Positions 1 to 11,684 are shown, counted from the stretch's first letter. The stretch is 64,000 nucleotides of DNA from Psilocybe azurescens (GCA_023853785.1 JAJIRX010000489.1:248001-312000); one strand, 5' to 3'. Numbers and translations: made by a program. Notes: a model not told the origin generated them from the sequence alone.

Positions 1-12
1 CTCTTGTTTCAG

Positions 13-157
13 CACTACTTCTAAGTTGTCACGCCTTGAGGAGTACCTAGACTCCGAGAACGTTCCTGATCTGACGCCGGAAGAAATTCAAGCGATTGAA
101 GAAGGAGGAGCGAAGTTGCACAAGAGAGTTTTTATGCGCCATGCCTTTGGCGAGTAA
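13..157 (+). CDS. Aldo/keto reductase family protein, C-terminal exon (partial)
   Basis: This is the last exon of a gene that begins before the window. Bases 1-12 look like the end of an intron (pyrimidine-rich, ending in CAG), and the open frame runs from there to TAA at 155-157. The roughly 47 residues contain LEEYLDSENVPDLTPEEI followed by a basic tail ending RHAFGE. The 'LTPEEIQAIEE' helix and the Lys/Arg/His tail match the C-terminus of fungal NAD(P)H-dependent aldo/keto reductases, where this segment closes over the active-site barrel. The catalytic residues lie outside the window, so the substrate cannot be judged. Identification rests on this tail alone. Confidence 0.55.
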
Positions 158-1172
158 ATTTATTGTTATTAATATGGATGGATGGATGGCGATTGTACGG
201 TCCCAATATAGGAACTGAACTCGCCGATCCGTCGACGATATGACAGACCTGTCAAACTGTCATGCCTCGACGGGAGCTCCATAGAGAAAATCACATACCA
301 AGTCGTCAACGAATAAATGAAATAATTGCACTCGAGTACTCAATGATATCTATGGATTAGAGTGACTTTCAAAATAACTTACGATGAGTCCTAGTAGATA
401 CAATAGCGTAGAATGGTGTACTTCTGCACCTGTGCGTCTTAGCACTTCATCTGCTTATTGCACGATAATAAACAGAACTATTAAATAAATCAAAAAGCCA
501 TTTTCTACCCATGACACAGTTCTTCTACCATTATTTCTTTATATTCACGCACCACGTACAGGTGCCTATGACGCCCTCGGCTTGATACAAGCTATACGCT
601 TACATTACCCCTCCACGTACCCATGGTCACTTAGATACACAAATTCGCCACACTCGTAGATCCGAGCCTTAGTAGATACTCTAACGTAGGGCGGTGCATC
701 CTTGCACCCGTGTGTCTTAGCGCCCCGACCGCTTCCTACACGTTAATAAACTGATTCAAAAAAAAAAAAAAAAAAAAAAAAAATCAAAAAGCCAGCGGAT
801 CACGTGGGCTTAGACATTTTGGCATCGGGAGCTTGCTCCCCAATAATTTTAAATAAAATTACTTACGATGGCTGTCCAACTCGGACGAATTCGCCGATCT
901 GACAAGCGTGGCGATGCTACACCTTAAGGATCTTCCGTATTTCAGCGCTCCCCATGATTATCAGCGCCCGTTGATGTATTGTTTCGAATAATGCCATTGA
1001 TCCAATCTTCATCGAGGTGTCAGCCTTGATGATTGTCTCCAGCACCGAGCGTCTAAATTTATTTCCGGGTGTAAGTCTACTCGCCTATGCCAGGTATACC
1101 CATGGCAATGAGTGGTCACAGATGGGTATTCTATATAATCCTTCATCGAGAGCTTCTAATGATCACTTAACC
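158..1172. other. Intergenic region with repeat and promoter of TMP-A
   Basis: No gene is visible in about 1 kb between the reductase end and the first TMP gene. It contains the duplicated repeat at 388-793 (separate entry) and AT-rich sequence that presumably includes the TMP-A promoter. Confidence 0.5.
388..793 (+). repeat. Duplicated retroposon-like repeat with poly(A) tract
   Basis: Two diverged direct copies lie at about 388-499 and 664-793. Both share, in order, a 'TAGTAGATAC' block, a 'TGTCTTAGC' or 'CGTCTTAGC' block, 'TTAATAAAC' or 'ATAATAAAC', and an identical end 'AAATCAAAAAGCC'. The second copy carries an uninterrupted run of 26 A at 758-783 just before that end; the first has a shorter AT-rich version. 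'AAAATAACTTACGATG' upstream of copy 1 (about 372) recurs as 'AAAATTACTTACGATG' after copy 2 (about 855). A polyadenylated non-LTR element or SINE 3' end is the likeliest explanation. No open frame is associated with it. Confidence 0.45.
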
Positions 1173-2532
1173 ATGCCTCTGCCACTGTCCCTCACGATTG
1201 TCCTTCTAGCTATTGGGGCAGCACAGGCCAGTGTCGACTGCCTCAACTCTTATTTCTGGGTAAGGGATATCCTCCAATGAGCTTCCTATTAAAAAAATTC
1301 CGAGAACAGTCGTATAACCTTCAAAACCTATCCCCTTGTGATGTTGCCTCTGCGCTTCTGAGCGAGTGCAACCCAGCAGGTTGATATCCATGCCGCTTGA
1401 CTCTGTTACTTATGGCAGTGGCTTATGCGATTTGTTAGGTGGATCCCTTATTCCATTGCCTGCTGGAGCTCAAGGGCAATATTACGATCCGTACCACGCC
1501 AAGGCCACTCCTTGCATGTGCAATACCGTCACTTATTCCCTCGTAAGCGCCTGTGGAATATGTCAAGGACAAACCTACCTCTAGTGAGCTCTATGCCAAA
1601 TATATGATAGATGACATAGAATCACTGATACAACGACATCAGTTGGCACCAGTGGGTAGACGTATGTGATGGGGCTTCCACGGGCGTCTGGCTCTACAAG
1701 TATGTGATAGACGCAGTCTGGTACATATCTTGCTGAATGACAGCGTACCAGGTTTCCCGAACCTCTCCCTCCCGATCTTGATGTACCAGCCTGGGCATAT
1801 ATGGATGTAACGGTACGCAACTCGTTTGGCAATACCATGCTGTCTAAAAGTAGCTCATGTCTTCGATTTGCGTTGTAGACGACGGACTTTTTCCACATCG
1901 ATGAAGCCTTTCAAAACGCTAGTAAGGGAGACTCACTCATCTGCCATTGATCCCTTCTCAATATTTATTTAGCGTCATCCGTGAGATCAGCTGGAACACA
2001 GACGCAAGCGTTCTCCACTCCGTCCAACGCACTTCCCACCTCAGCAGCTCCGAGCTCGACAGGTGGGACTAGTATCAGCAATAGCAACGTTACTTATAAT
2101 ATGGCACCAGCACCCTCCGAACCTGACAAAGGGTCGCAGATGGATGTAGGAGCGATGATAGGAGCTATTACTGGCTCCGTGAGTGGCTTAGTAATAGTGG
2201 TACTTTCGATCCTCCGATACATGGCATTCCGGAAGAATCAGCAGGAAAAGAAAAGGCATCAGGATGAGGAGAGCCATGGACTTGTCTCTCCTACCGCGAC
2301 ATATGTCGAACTCAAAGGCAAAGGCTCGAAGGGTTCAAAAAAGGTGATGATGAATGGGACTCTGAAATTGACATCGACACGGATGCACACGGAGAAACTG
2401 ATTATCATTTACATGGATAGGTTGACGAGTGAGCATTCTGCAACGTTATTTTGGTCAGATCGACTTCTATGTATTATATATATCTCCACCTGGGCTGGTT
2501 TCGTGAATATTAAACTTATTCTAAATTGTTGA
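1173..2532 (+). CDS. TMP-A: secreted/single-pass membrane protein, tandem family member 1
   Basis: First of five tandem paralogues. Predicted exons: 1173-1259, 1310-1379, 1439-1583, 1643-1699, 1752-1812, 1879-1921, 1973-2532. The N-terminus is a hydrophobic signal peptide. The ectodomain has the family's eight cysteines (C in exon 1, C and C in exon 2, CxC then CxxC in exon 3, C in exon 4) and the motif DVPAWAYMDVT. A Ser/Thr/Asn-rich stalk leads to a transmembrane helix (IGAITGSVSGLVIVVLSILR) and a basic cytoplasmic tail. After six A at 2337-2342 the frame departs from paralogue B. One extra base would restore an acidic tail (DTDAHGETDYHLHG, stop 2418-2420) matching B's tail. As written the frame runs to 2532 with an unrelated tail. 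Function unknown; sensor or adhesion is inference from architecture. Confidence 0.75.
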
Positions 2533-2987
2533 ATGTAGAGTTAATCATCACTCTGGCAACGTTCAATGCTCAGTATATTCTCACTGTTGCACAGCATCTG
2601 AATCGTCTTGATGCACAGATATAGTATGTGTGCGTCAAGATGATGGCGTGTAAAAATTTACAGTAATGTTATCCCAGTCCCCCCTGCTGATTGTCTCGTC
2701 CGCCTCGGTTAGGTTCTTTGAGTCGTTATATACAATCCGTTTGGTTGAGCTTGCGGTTCTCGGACACGCCAATACCGTGGATCTAAACGGAAAGTGAATG
2801 AGTGATAATAATCATATTATACACACGTGTGATCCAATCTTTGATGCTGTGTCGTAAAACCCAACGGCAGATTAGGTTACGACAAATTATGATAGAGGAT
2901 AATTGTTCTCAGGGTTACAGCAACAGCCGCTGGATGGCGTCTATAATAGTGCATAAAGGATTATTTCACTGCCTCTTCCTCTTCAAC
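2533..2987. other. Intergenic region between TMP-A and TMP-B
   Basis: About 450 bases of AT-rich sequence with no coding signal. It should contain the TMP-A 3' end and the TMP-B promoter. Confidence 0.5.
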
Positions 2988-4334
2988 ATGCTCGTTCGAC
3001 GACGCCCCGCCCCATTTACTCTAATCCTTTGTGCCATTGGCGCCGTACGGGCGTCTGTCGAGTGTCTTCCTTCGTATCATTGGGTGTGTAATTTATCGAA
3101 CCCCTTGTATCACTGATTCGAAATTTGTAATGCTTAGACGTACAATCGACAAAATAAATCTCCTTGTGATGTCGCGTCTGGATTGCTGAGCGAGTGCAAC
3201 TCTGCGGGTAAGCTTTTCCACTGGTGTCCAGAGACACATAAGCCCCACACTCTATCCTTACATACCAATATCACTCATATTATTGATTCAGCGGGGCCTC
3301 TTCAACCCTTGTCAAACGACACAGCGGGGGATGCATATTACGACCCATCCCGTTCCAATAAACTCACTTCCTGCATGTGCAACACTATTACCTATTCTCT
3401 AGTGAGCGCCTGTGGTATCTGTCAAGGACAATCCTACCTATAGTAGGTATTCGTATTGTCCCAAGCGGCAGAAATCTGATCTTGGATGGTATCAGTTGGC
3501 ATGCATGGGCAGATGCGTGTGATAACTCCACTGTCAATGGCTATTGGCTCTACCAGTAAGTGGTCGTTCTTCACTCAACCAATAGATGTTCTTACACGCA
3601 TGTTGTTAACAAGTTACCCCGAACAATTACCACCAGGCCTTGATGTACCCACATGGGCGTACATGGACGTAACGGTGCGGCGCGTATCAAAAAAAAAAAT
3701 CAAAAGATCTATTGACAATTGTTTGCCCATACGCAAATAGACTATCGATTACTTTTCGATCAGTGCTGCCTTTCGGAACGCAAGTGAGCACAATCAATGG
3801 ATTATTAGAGCGTCTTTGAAAAAGCCTGATGTTTTTTAACATCTCTCAGCATCGAACGCAACGCAGACTGACACACAGGCGCTTTCCACCCCGACAGCCG
3901 CTCCTCCAAACTCGTCGGGGTTCGACGCGGTTAACGGCACCAACATCAACAACAGCAACGTTACTTACAACATGATGCCATCCTCCTCGCAATCTGATAA
4001 CTCTAAATCCGAGTCCAAATCAAGCCATGTAGACATTCCGACTCTTATTGGAGCCATTACAGGCTCTGTGAGCGGCCTGGTGATTGTGGTGATTGCCATC
4101 CTTCGATATATGGCCTTTAGAAAGACTCAGAAGGCGAAGAAAGAAGCAGCAGACGACGAGGAGAAGCGTGGGCTAGTTGACAAGGAGCGACTGGAGTCAG
4201 TAGCAGAGAAGAAAGAGAAGAAGCACTCCGAGCCCGAGCCGAAGGATCCCAGAGAATATGATCATCTAAACTCGGAAGTTGAGCTAGGGACGGATGCAAA
4301 CGGGGACACCGATTTCCGTCTACATGATGCTTAG
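2988..4334 (+). CDS. TMP-B: secreted/single-pass membrane protein, tandem family member 2
   Basis: Complete seven-exon gene of 321 residues: 2988-3083, 3138-3207, 3292-3442, 3496-3555, 3614-3674, 3741-3783, 3850-4334. All phases are consistent, and every intron lies at the same codon as in TMP-A. The signal peptide is about 20 residues. The ectodomain keeps all eight cysteines (VEC, SPCDV, SEC, CMC, ACGIC, DAC) and ends with LDVPTWAYMDVT. The stalk is rich in Asn/Ser with potential N-glycosylation sites (NNSNVT). The transmembrane helix (GAITGSVSGLVIVVIAILR) is followed by YMAFRKTQK and a long charged Lys/Glu tail ending LHDA. B is the closest relative of A; the two share the same transmembrane segment. 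Role unknown. Predicted location is the plasma membrane with the cysteine-rich part outside. Confidence 0.85.
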
Positions 4335-6048
4335 TGTATTTGGGTCCTGATTTCAGAGGTGTTATTTTGGTTATCTTCTTTTATATAGTCCTTATAGGTC
4401 TCCAATTTAGATATCAAGCTATAAGAAATAGGTTAGTTTGATAGAACTGTATCTCCAACTTTGACGCCGTCAGTGACAATTTACCGATTTTATGATGCTT
4501 TGCTTCAGCGCTTCGGTACTGTCCTATTTTTAGCAATCTACCTATAACGGTAATTGGTTAACCCTTCGGGGCCACTTCACCAAAACTCAAATCACATATA
4601 GTTTGAACTCGTCATAGTACTTGAGAGAGCCATATTTTATCATCTCTGTTTTAAAGCCGGGCCATCCACCGAGGTGTGCACACCCGACGAGAGTTTTTGC
4701 TCCTTGGAGCTAGTTCCTGTCTCAGGCCATCCGTGTGTCTGTCAATGACATAATTAGCCAGAGACAGGACTATAAGTAAATGGACGGGAGAAAAATCTGC
4801 AGTCTCCCACTGTCTGTGGCACAGTGATCATGTACTGTTAAACGGTTAAACATATTAATATTAATAATCGATGATGGGCCCACATTGATTAAGCTTAATA
4901 CATATAGCACGAGGCATCTCGAGCGATTCCTCATGACTGCAGACTGCAGGTTTGAATGCACCTGTGGACCCGTAGATGCATCAATGAGGTGAGCAGGACA
5001 TGTTCAAGGTTGGTTCGGAGTCATAATTGTCGTTGTAGCGCACAATATATTTTCAATCTCCGATTAAAATTGCAATGTCCGATGTATCGACACTTTCACT
5101 TCAGGCCTGCATCCGTCTATGCCACCTATTGGCCATCTCTGCTGTCAAGAATTCCACGGAAATTACATGTCCTTCTCTTGACGAGCTAACGAAAAGAATT
5201 AGCAGCCCGTAATTTCAATTGAGTATGGAACGGCCAAGACGCACGAGCCTGCCAAAGATAAAACAATGCAATTTTCCGTGAAGGCACGGTCGTGATGTAA
5301 GCACAGTTAGTTCATATCCTTCCTTGTGCTGTCTTTCACTGAGCCAGAAATATAGCTGAAGCCACTCTCTGCACTTCGCTTCTGGTTGAGTCTTGACAGA
5401 TGATAATTTGATATCGATATCTGGGAACCCGGGATATTTTGGCTGGCACTTCTACTGACAGACAGCTTGTCCAGAAAAGCGGACCGATACGTTGCTTACA
5501 CCGCTTGGGGCGCGTTCCGTGGGTCGAAGTATACTTGATGAGTTGGCAAGTCAGACCAGTGTTAGCTTCCTCAGACGTCGTGCTTCCAGCACGCGAAAGT
5601 TATCGATTACAGAAGAAGGTGCCGTCCTTTCTTCGAGCTTACATCGGCGTTACTGTGTTGTGAGTCTGCGGTACTTGTACTTACGTGGAAAGATATCTTC
5701 TATCGAAAAGCAAATCCGCATAACTGGCGCGTTGGTGACAGATCCATCATACTTCCGCCTCTCACCGTACTGCAATCGTGGGATATGTACCTCTGAATCG
5801 TATGCCCCAGCATGCCTTTCGTTCTTTCATTGACGGGAACCAATAACGTGCGCTGATAGCGTACCTCGAAAGAATGTCTCGGACGAACACATCCTTCATT
5901 TTTTAAGGGCCAACTGCCACGCGTAAATCTGGACAGATCTTTGGGACTACTTCGAGTATACCTTGTCTAGTTCGCCAGTTATAACCCTTCGATGGACCAA
6001 AATGACAACCCTTTCCTCAGGCTCGGTCTAACCTCCTCCCACTAGAAG
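4335..6048. other. Long intergenic region between TMP-B and TMP-C
   Basis: About 1.7 kb without a supportable gene. Short open frames between 4956 and 5833 have no splice-consistent extension, no recognisable motif and no similarity to their neighbours. An inserted or decayed element is possible but not visible. Confidence 0.45.
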
Positions 6049-7376
6049 ATGCTGTGGCTACTCCTATCACTCTTTACACTTTTTGCACTGTTCCACAGCA
6101 GCTCTGCTCAATCGGATGCTTCGTGCCTTCCATTCTACAACTGGGTCGGTTGCATTGTAGCTCGGGTGGTTCAAATATATTTACTTATATACCTTGCAGA
6201 CCTTCAACTCACACGAACAGACGCCATGCGACGTTGCTTCATCACTTTTGGCAGTATGCAATAATGGCCGTACGTGGTCGTCCTCCATCCAGTTTGGGTT
6301 CGAAATAATAAATCCATTAGCATTTCCCGTCGCTGCGCTCCCGGACATGTCTCACTATCTTGGACCAACCTTACAAAACGCTAACCCTTGCCAATGCAAC
6401 ACGGTTACTTACTCCTTGATGAGCGCTTGCGGTGCTTGCCAAGGTCGGACTTACCTGTCGTAAGTAAATGCATTCTGGTACCGGTAGACATTTCAAACGC
6501 CTAAGATGTTTATACAATAAAGTTGGAGCGTATGGTCAGCGAATTGTCCCTCTGTCTCTATCAGCAAGTAAGCTACACCATCGCGTCTAAGTTCACTCAC
6601 GTATTCAACCTGGATCAGATATCCCGAGCCCATACCTTCCGGGATCGCTGTTCCAGGGTGGGCGTACCTTGATGTAGAGGTAATAATTTCCTCTAGTAAG
6701 ATATCACTTCTTCTAACAACATATAGGCAAATGATAATTTCGACCAGTCTCTTGCACGCCAAGATGCCAGTACGTGATTGTATCTGTGACAGTTCTTATG
6801 ATTTATTCCCCACCTAGACCTTACTGAGTCTATGGCTATACCGTCGCCAACTTCAACAATTGGAAAGTCAACTTCGACTCAGAAGACTTCCTCCGCGGTC
6901 ACAAAATCGTCGACAACACCCCCAACTTCCGTTTCAACTGCATCTCCAACTGCATCTGCTGTTGACACGTCAACCGTGAACTCAGCCAAAATAAAACGCG
7001 ATAATGCTATGGGTGGGGGTATAGTTGGCGGTTTGGCAGCTCTTTTCCTGCTTTGCGGCGCACTCTATTGGTATCTCCAGAATCGTCGGAAGCGTATAGC
7101 TAGGAATGGACAACACCTGCCGTCAAGTCCAACTGATCCCGAAAACGCGTCCTGGCACGCTGGACAAGGTCCTTACATGACACAATTGAGAGGCAACGAG
7201 ACCCAAGCCAGATCTATCGCCCCGTCTGTGAGTCTTCCGTCTATTCAATGTGTTATACTTGGGGTTATATCCAATATGTCTAGAACTCTTCTCTTCCACC
7301 TGCGCCTATCATGCACGACGTTGAGTCTTCGATCGCAGGATCCGCTGACTCTGTGCAAGTAATACATGCAAGATGA
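6049..7376 (+). CDS. TMP-C: secreted/single-pass membrane protein, tandem family member 3
   Basis: Eight predicted exons, 318 residues: 6049-6144, 6200-6269, 6321-6459, 6523-6567, 6619-6679, 6727-6769, 6818-7227, 7284-7376. All phases join cleanly. The signal peptide ends near SSAQSDA. The eight cysteines are conserved (SCLPFYNW, TPCDVA, VCNN, PCQC, ACGACQG, NCPS), with IPSGIAVPGWAYLDVE closing the ectodomain. The stalk is Thr/Ser/Pro rich (TSTVNSAK). The helix starts GGGIVGGLAALFLLCGALYW and is followed by NRRKR, giving cytoplasmic orientation by the positive-inside rule. The tail differs from A and B and carries an extra intron near its end. It belongs with D and E in a second subgroup. Function unknown. 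Confidence 0.85.
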
Positions 7377-8069
7377 TTGCCATAGTAGTATCATCTCCCC
7401 ACATTCCTTTGGTCTATTCCTGTTGATAGTTAACAGCTAAATGTTTATAGTTATCTTCAGTTTTTTCTTCCTTTCTAACTTGGATGGTCGATAATTTATG
7501 CGTAATAATTTTTCAAAGAAGCCGATAGATTTGAAATCCAGAAATCTTACATATGGGTGGATTGCTCTTCCAAGTTTCCCGACATATGTATACGTAAGTG
7601 CTTCATCGGCGTTGCACCTGGAAAGGGAAACAGAAGCACCTTCCACATCAGTTTATCTAATTTAATCTGTTGGAGCTGCAGTTTATACATGTTACATAAT
7701 GACGAGGCGACAGACCATTTTAGTGCTATGATTCTCAACCGTTGAAATCCAATGTCTCTGGAAATATCGAGGCCGATAATTTTACTGGTATGAAATTCTC
7801 ACTTGGCTAGATCGCATAAAGATCGGTAACCTTCGGGTAACGCTGTGCAATCCGTGTGTATGCCTCTGTATGCAGTTCTAAACATCATGTGGCAGTGCTT
7901 CAATCGTTTCAACTTTCAGGGTTGGCTGCATTTGCCATTTTGGGATCCTCAGGAACGCCGCCCTCAATAAGTACCATTTCAACTCAAAATGAGGTGAGCT
8001 TTGCCGAGCTCTACGGACACCCCGTTCCTTTCAACCACGCCCACGATCTCCAGCGATTCATTGTCCACC
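7377..8069. other. Intergenic region between TMP-C and TMP-D
   Basis: About 690 bases without a coding signal; it should contain the TMP-D promoter. Short frames here are AT-rich and unsupported. Confidence 0.45.
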
Positions 8070-9416
8070 ATGCTGGGTCTTTTTGTAGTCGGTATTCTGG
8101 GATTATCAGTGCAATACTCAGCAGCTCAAAATACTGCAAAATGCTTGCCGGGGTTTGATTGGGTATGTCCAACCCTTGGGATTACGACAAGCACTTACTG
8201 ATAGAATCTATTACAGAGTTTCAATTCGTTGGGACAAAGTCCGTGCGATGTTACAGCTGCCCTTGGAGGTGTCTGTGTTGGAACATGTAGATCGCATTTT
8301 CGAATCTTATAGTAGCGATTTGCTGATGGATCTTCTCCAGCATTTCAATTGGGGGCATTGAGTCCAGGATTGATATACCTTGGGCCTACACCTATTCAGG
8401 CAAATTCTTGCAGATGTAGCTCTGTATATTATTCGCTTCTGAGTGCTTGCGCTACGTGCCAGGATGCCAATTTCCTCAAGTTAGTAACTCCTCGTCTCCT
8501 AGGCGTAAAAACTAACCATTCTTTAGGTGGTCTACATACAAAACAAATTGCACTGTTGTTTTCGCGTCAGTGTAAGTAAAAATAATCAACACCTTCCATC
8601 ATTTGTCGATTTCTCAATGAACTTCAGCTTTTCGCAGCCTATTCCATCGGGCGTGACTGTTCCGCATTACGCCTATCTGGATGTTGAGGTATGCCAATTT
8701 GTGCCCCTTCTAAGTCAGCAATATTCTAAATCCCCCAAAGACAGCAGATACATTCAACCCCGTGCTTGCTCAGGCTGCAGGTGTGTTTATTCTCAGGAGC
8801 TACTAGTGATTTATTTTAACAAAGACACTAGGTGGTCCCGAGTCCACCAGTATTCCCCAATCTACGAGCTCTAGTTCTACAGGCTCCACGCCATCCAGTG
8901 GTGCGCCATCGGATCAAAACGGCGGAAAGAAATCAAACGCTGGTGCTATTGCAGGAGGTGTTGTTGGAGGCATTGTCGGACTTGCTTTAATCGCAGGTCT
9001 GGTGTTTTGGCTCCTCCGGCGAAAACGAAGGTCATCGCCAGCCTCATCTGTTTACGCACCTGCTATGGGATCCCAGGGCGCCATGGCATCTCAAAATCCG
9101 ATGAGCCTCACAGGAAGCTCTTATCCAAGCACACCGGCTCCGAAAGTCTACGTAAGTCAATCTTTTCAAATACGGACTGCATGGTTATTCAGTTTGTTAT
9201 TTGCAGGATCCTAACGACCCCAGCACGTACCCTACTGATTTACCACAAACTGGTGGATTTAACCCCTACAATTCATCTTCTGGCTTCGCTTCATCTGCTG
9301 AACACCATAATCAGCCATATCCTACGCACGCCTCCCCTAACTTTACGGGCAATAGTGCTCAAAACAGTATCGTTCAACCCTCCCGGCCACAATACACAGG
9401 CGCCCCGGAAATTTGA
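8070..9416 (+). CDS. TMP-D: secreted/single-pass membrane protein, tandem family member 4
   Basis: Eight predicted exons, 325 residues: 8070-8162, 8217-8286, 8341-8479, 8527-8571, 8628-8688, 8741-8780, 8832-9151, 9207-9416. The chosen ATG opens directly on the hydrophobic signal sequence (LGLFVVGILGLSV). An upstream in-frame ATG at 8001 would add a polar leader and is less likely. The cysteine pattern is intact (KCLPGFDW, SPCDV, GVC, CRC, ACATCQD, NCTV), with SGVTVPHYAYLDVE at the end of the ectodomain. The stalk (STSSSSTGSTPSSG) leads to GAIAGGVVGGIVGLALIAGL and the stop-transfer RRKRR. The long tail is rich in Ser, Pro, Gln and Tyr and could carry phosphorylation or SH3-type sites (inference). 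Function unknown. Confidence 0.85.
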
Positions 9417-10276
9417 TGTGGTTATTTACTGCTGAATATTGCGATTGATGAATCATGTGATCCTTATGATGCTACTAATCTTTTGCTTTGTATATTACTT
9501 TTTATTCGGGATCTTCACAAGTTTTCACAGCGTTTCTTATATTTAAAGATTTGACGCTGACATTATGATTACGACAATTTAATGCCTTTCAGACTAGTTT
9601 TACTACTGCAGGCTGCTCAGCGCTTACAGTATAGCCATTTTGGACTCTGGAGGACCTTACTTATTCGTTACTATTAACAATCTCAACTTCACCTGTGGAT
9701 TCCTAGTTTTTCTCCGTGCTTATGAAGCACTCTCACCGGATGTCAAAAGAAAAATATGCTAAGCCTCTTTTACATGTCTTTTCGCCTTGCTTTCGCCTGA
9801 ACATATTTGAGATGGGATGCTATTGGAGGTAAACTTCAGTGGGTACGAATGGAGTATAGTATTGACGGCGCCGCCGATATAGCCGGATCAGATGGGCCGA
9901 ATGCATCGAATCCCACGGCTTTTCGGTTATTAATGGATTTCTGTTTCATCGCCAATCCGGGCCTCTGCCTGCACTGTCTGGAACAACAAATTTTGATTTC
10001 GACCAATCCTAAGAAGCTCTAGCAAGCGCCATCAGTGTACAGTTTGCTTAGAATGCTATCCACACGAGGTTTACGGAAACCTTGGCCGCGGCGAGATTTG
10101 CAAATTTGGACGAAACTCAATCGGAAATCCAGGGCAATCCTCAAATAACGGATTGATCAAGTTTTTCATCATTTGAGAGAAGCTGTGCTCTCTCAGGGTG
10201 ATACATACTCGGGAGATGGCAGAGCGCGGGGGTCCCCAGACGGGCCTTTTGGTAGATCGTCTCTGTCCTAACCACC
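9417..10276. other. Intergenic region between TMP-D and TMP-E
   Basis: About 860 bases without a supportable gene. Short frames at 9807-10022 and on the minus strand at 10071-10451 overlap the TMP-E promoter and start and look accidental. Confidence 0.45.
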
Positions 10277-11684
10277 ATGTCGCTCCATTGGACGTATCTG
10301 ACCCTCTGCCTTCTCGTTGTTGCGCTCCGTGTCGCTGGTCAAACGTCAAACGTGACGAGTTGCGTAACGGATTATGCTTGGGTAAAGTATTCTTTCTAGC
10401 ACTATGGCTCGCAGGAAGAAGAAGCTGACTTGTTAGTTCCGCCCCTTTCAATATCTTTCAGTCAATCAACAGCCTACAACAAACACCTTGCTTAGTTGCA
10501 GCCTACTTGCAGACTCTTTGTGGCGTTCGTGAGTAGGCCCTTGTACATGACATTAAATATAGCCTATCTAATCGACTGTCGCGATCTGGGAAACAGCGAC
10601 AGGTGTTAACGGTATTCCAGTGGGCACGCATTATCTGGGACCAACGAGCACCCAACAAGACCCTTGCAAATGCAGTACTGTCACTTACTCTGCAGTGAGC
10701 GCGTGTGGCGGATGTCAAGGACGGATATACCAGAACTGGACGACATGGAGTCAGAATTGTGCGAGCGTCGAGATCGCCAGGTGAGTGTCCAGTGGTCTAT
10801 CGAGTTCACCGAGCATCTTTCACAAACCTATTACACCTGGCAGTTTCCCGCTAACTATACCAACCGAGGTTGAGGTCCCCATCTGGATGTATATCAATGT
10901 TACTTTGGTGGGTAGTGTCTGCAACTTTTTTCGGGCAGTCACTTATTACTTCTTCTAGATTGGTAACAATTTTAACCCAATTGTAGCTCGCCAAGGTACG
11001 CCACAGATTATAGCCTCGTGTCATTTTACTAAACCAATTTTTTCTGTAGTTCTCACTGGTTCGCCTGCACCAACTGCGTCTATACCAGTGTCAACGCCGT
11101 CTTCATCCTCTTCGACAAGCACCTCGTCATCTCCCACTGATACCCCAACTCCGACACCTCAGGCGGACGCGGGAGGATCCTCCAAAAAATCCAATGCAGG
11201 CGCGATCGCTGGCGGAGTGATTGGCGGTCTCGTTGTCATTGCTCTCATCTGTCTTTTTATCCTTTGGAAGGTTATGCGTAAACGCAGGAATGCTGTTCAG
11301 AGAGATTTCTCATTCGACAGCAGCGCGTTAGTTTCGGGTCCTCCTGTACAACAGCAAGTGACCGGGAGCACCGGGATTACATATTCATCTCCCGACGGAC
11401 CTTCGCCAATCCCGTACGGCGGCCAAAGTGTCTATGTCAGTATCCTTGTGATCATATTTGATAAATTGATCTCTTATTTTGAGGTGTCTTTTCGCTCACA
11501 GGCTCCTTCGGAACATCATGGTGCATACCCCCTGTCCCCCACTGCATCATCGGCTATGTACACTAGCCCACCGCCTGGAAGGCGTTCTTTAGAAAGCATC
11601 TCACCAAGTATGGTTCAGCTCGGAGGATATCAGCCCCAGGCGACTCAATCTCGCGGGTACAGAGGCGCCGCAGAGTTATCATAA
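10277..11684 (+). CDS. TMP-E: secreted/single-pass membrane protein, tandem family member 5
   Basis: Seven predicted exons, 341 residues: 10277-10381, 10462-10528, 10597-10780, 10844-10907, 10959-10995, 11050-11435, 11502-11684. The signal peptide is LTLCLLVVALRVAG. The cysteines follow the family order (SCVTDYAW, TPCLVA, LCGV, PCKC, ACGGCQG, NCASV), ending EVEVPIWMYINVT. The intron that interrupts exons 3/4 of A-D, just before the conserved Trp, is absent here, so two exons are fused. A Ser/Thr/Pro stalk precedes AIAGGVIGGLVVIALICLFI and MRKRR. The tail is Ser/Pro/Gln/Tyr rich. It is most like D in the transmembrane region. Function unknown; membership in the family is certain from shared motifs and intron positions. 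Confidence 0.85.

Noticed and set aside
5492..5833. 113-residue plus-strand frame in the TMP-B/TMP-C gap
   Set aside because: No domain, no signal peptide, no resemblance to the family, and unsupported start.
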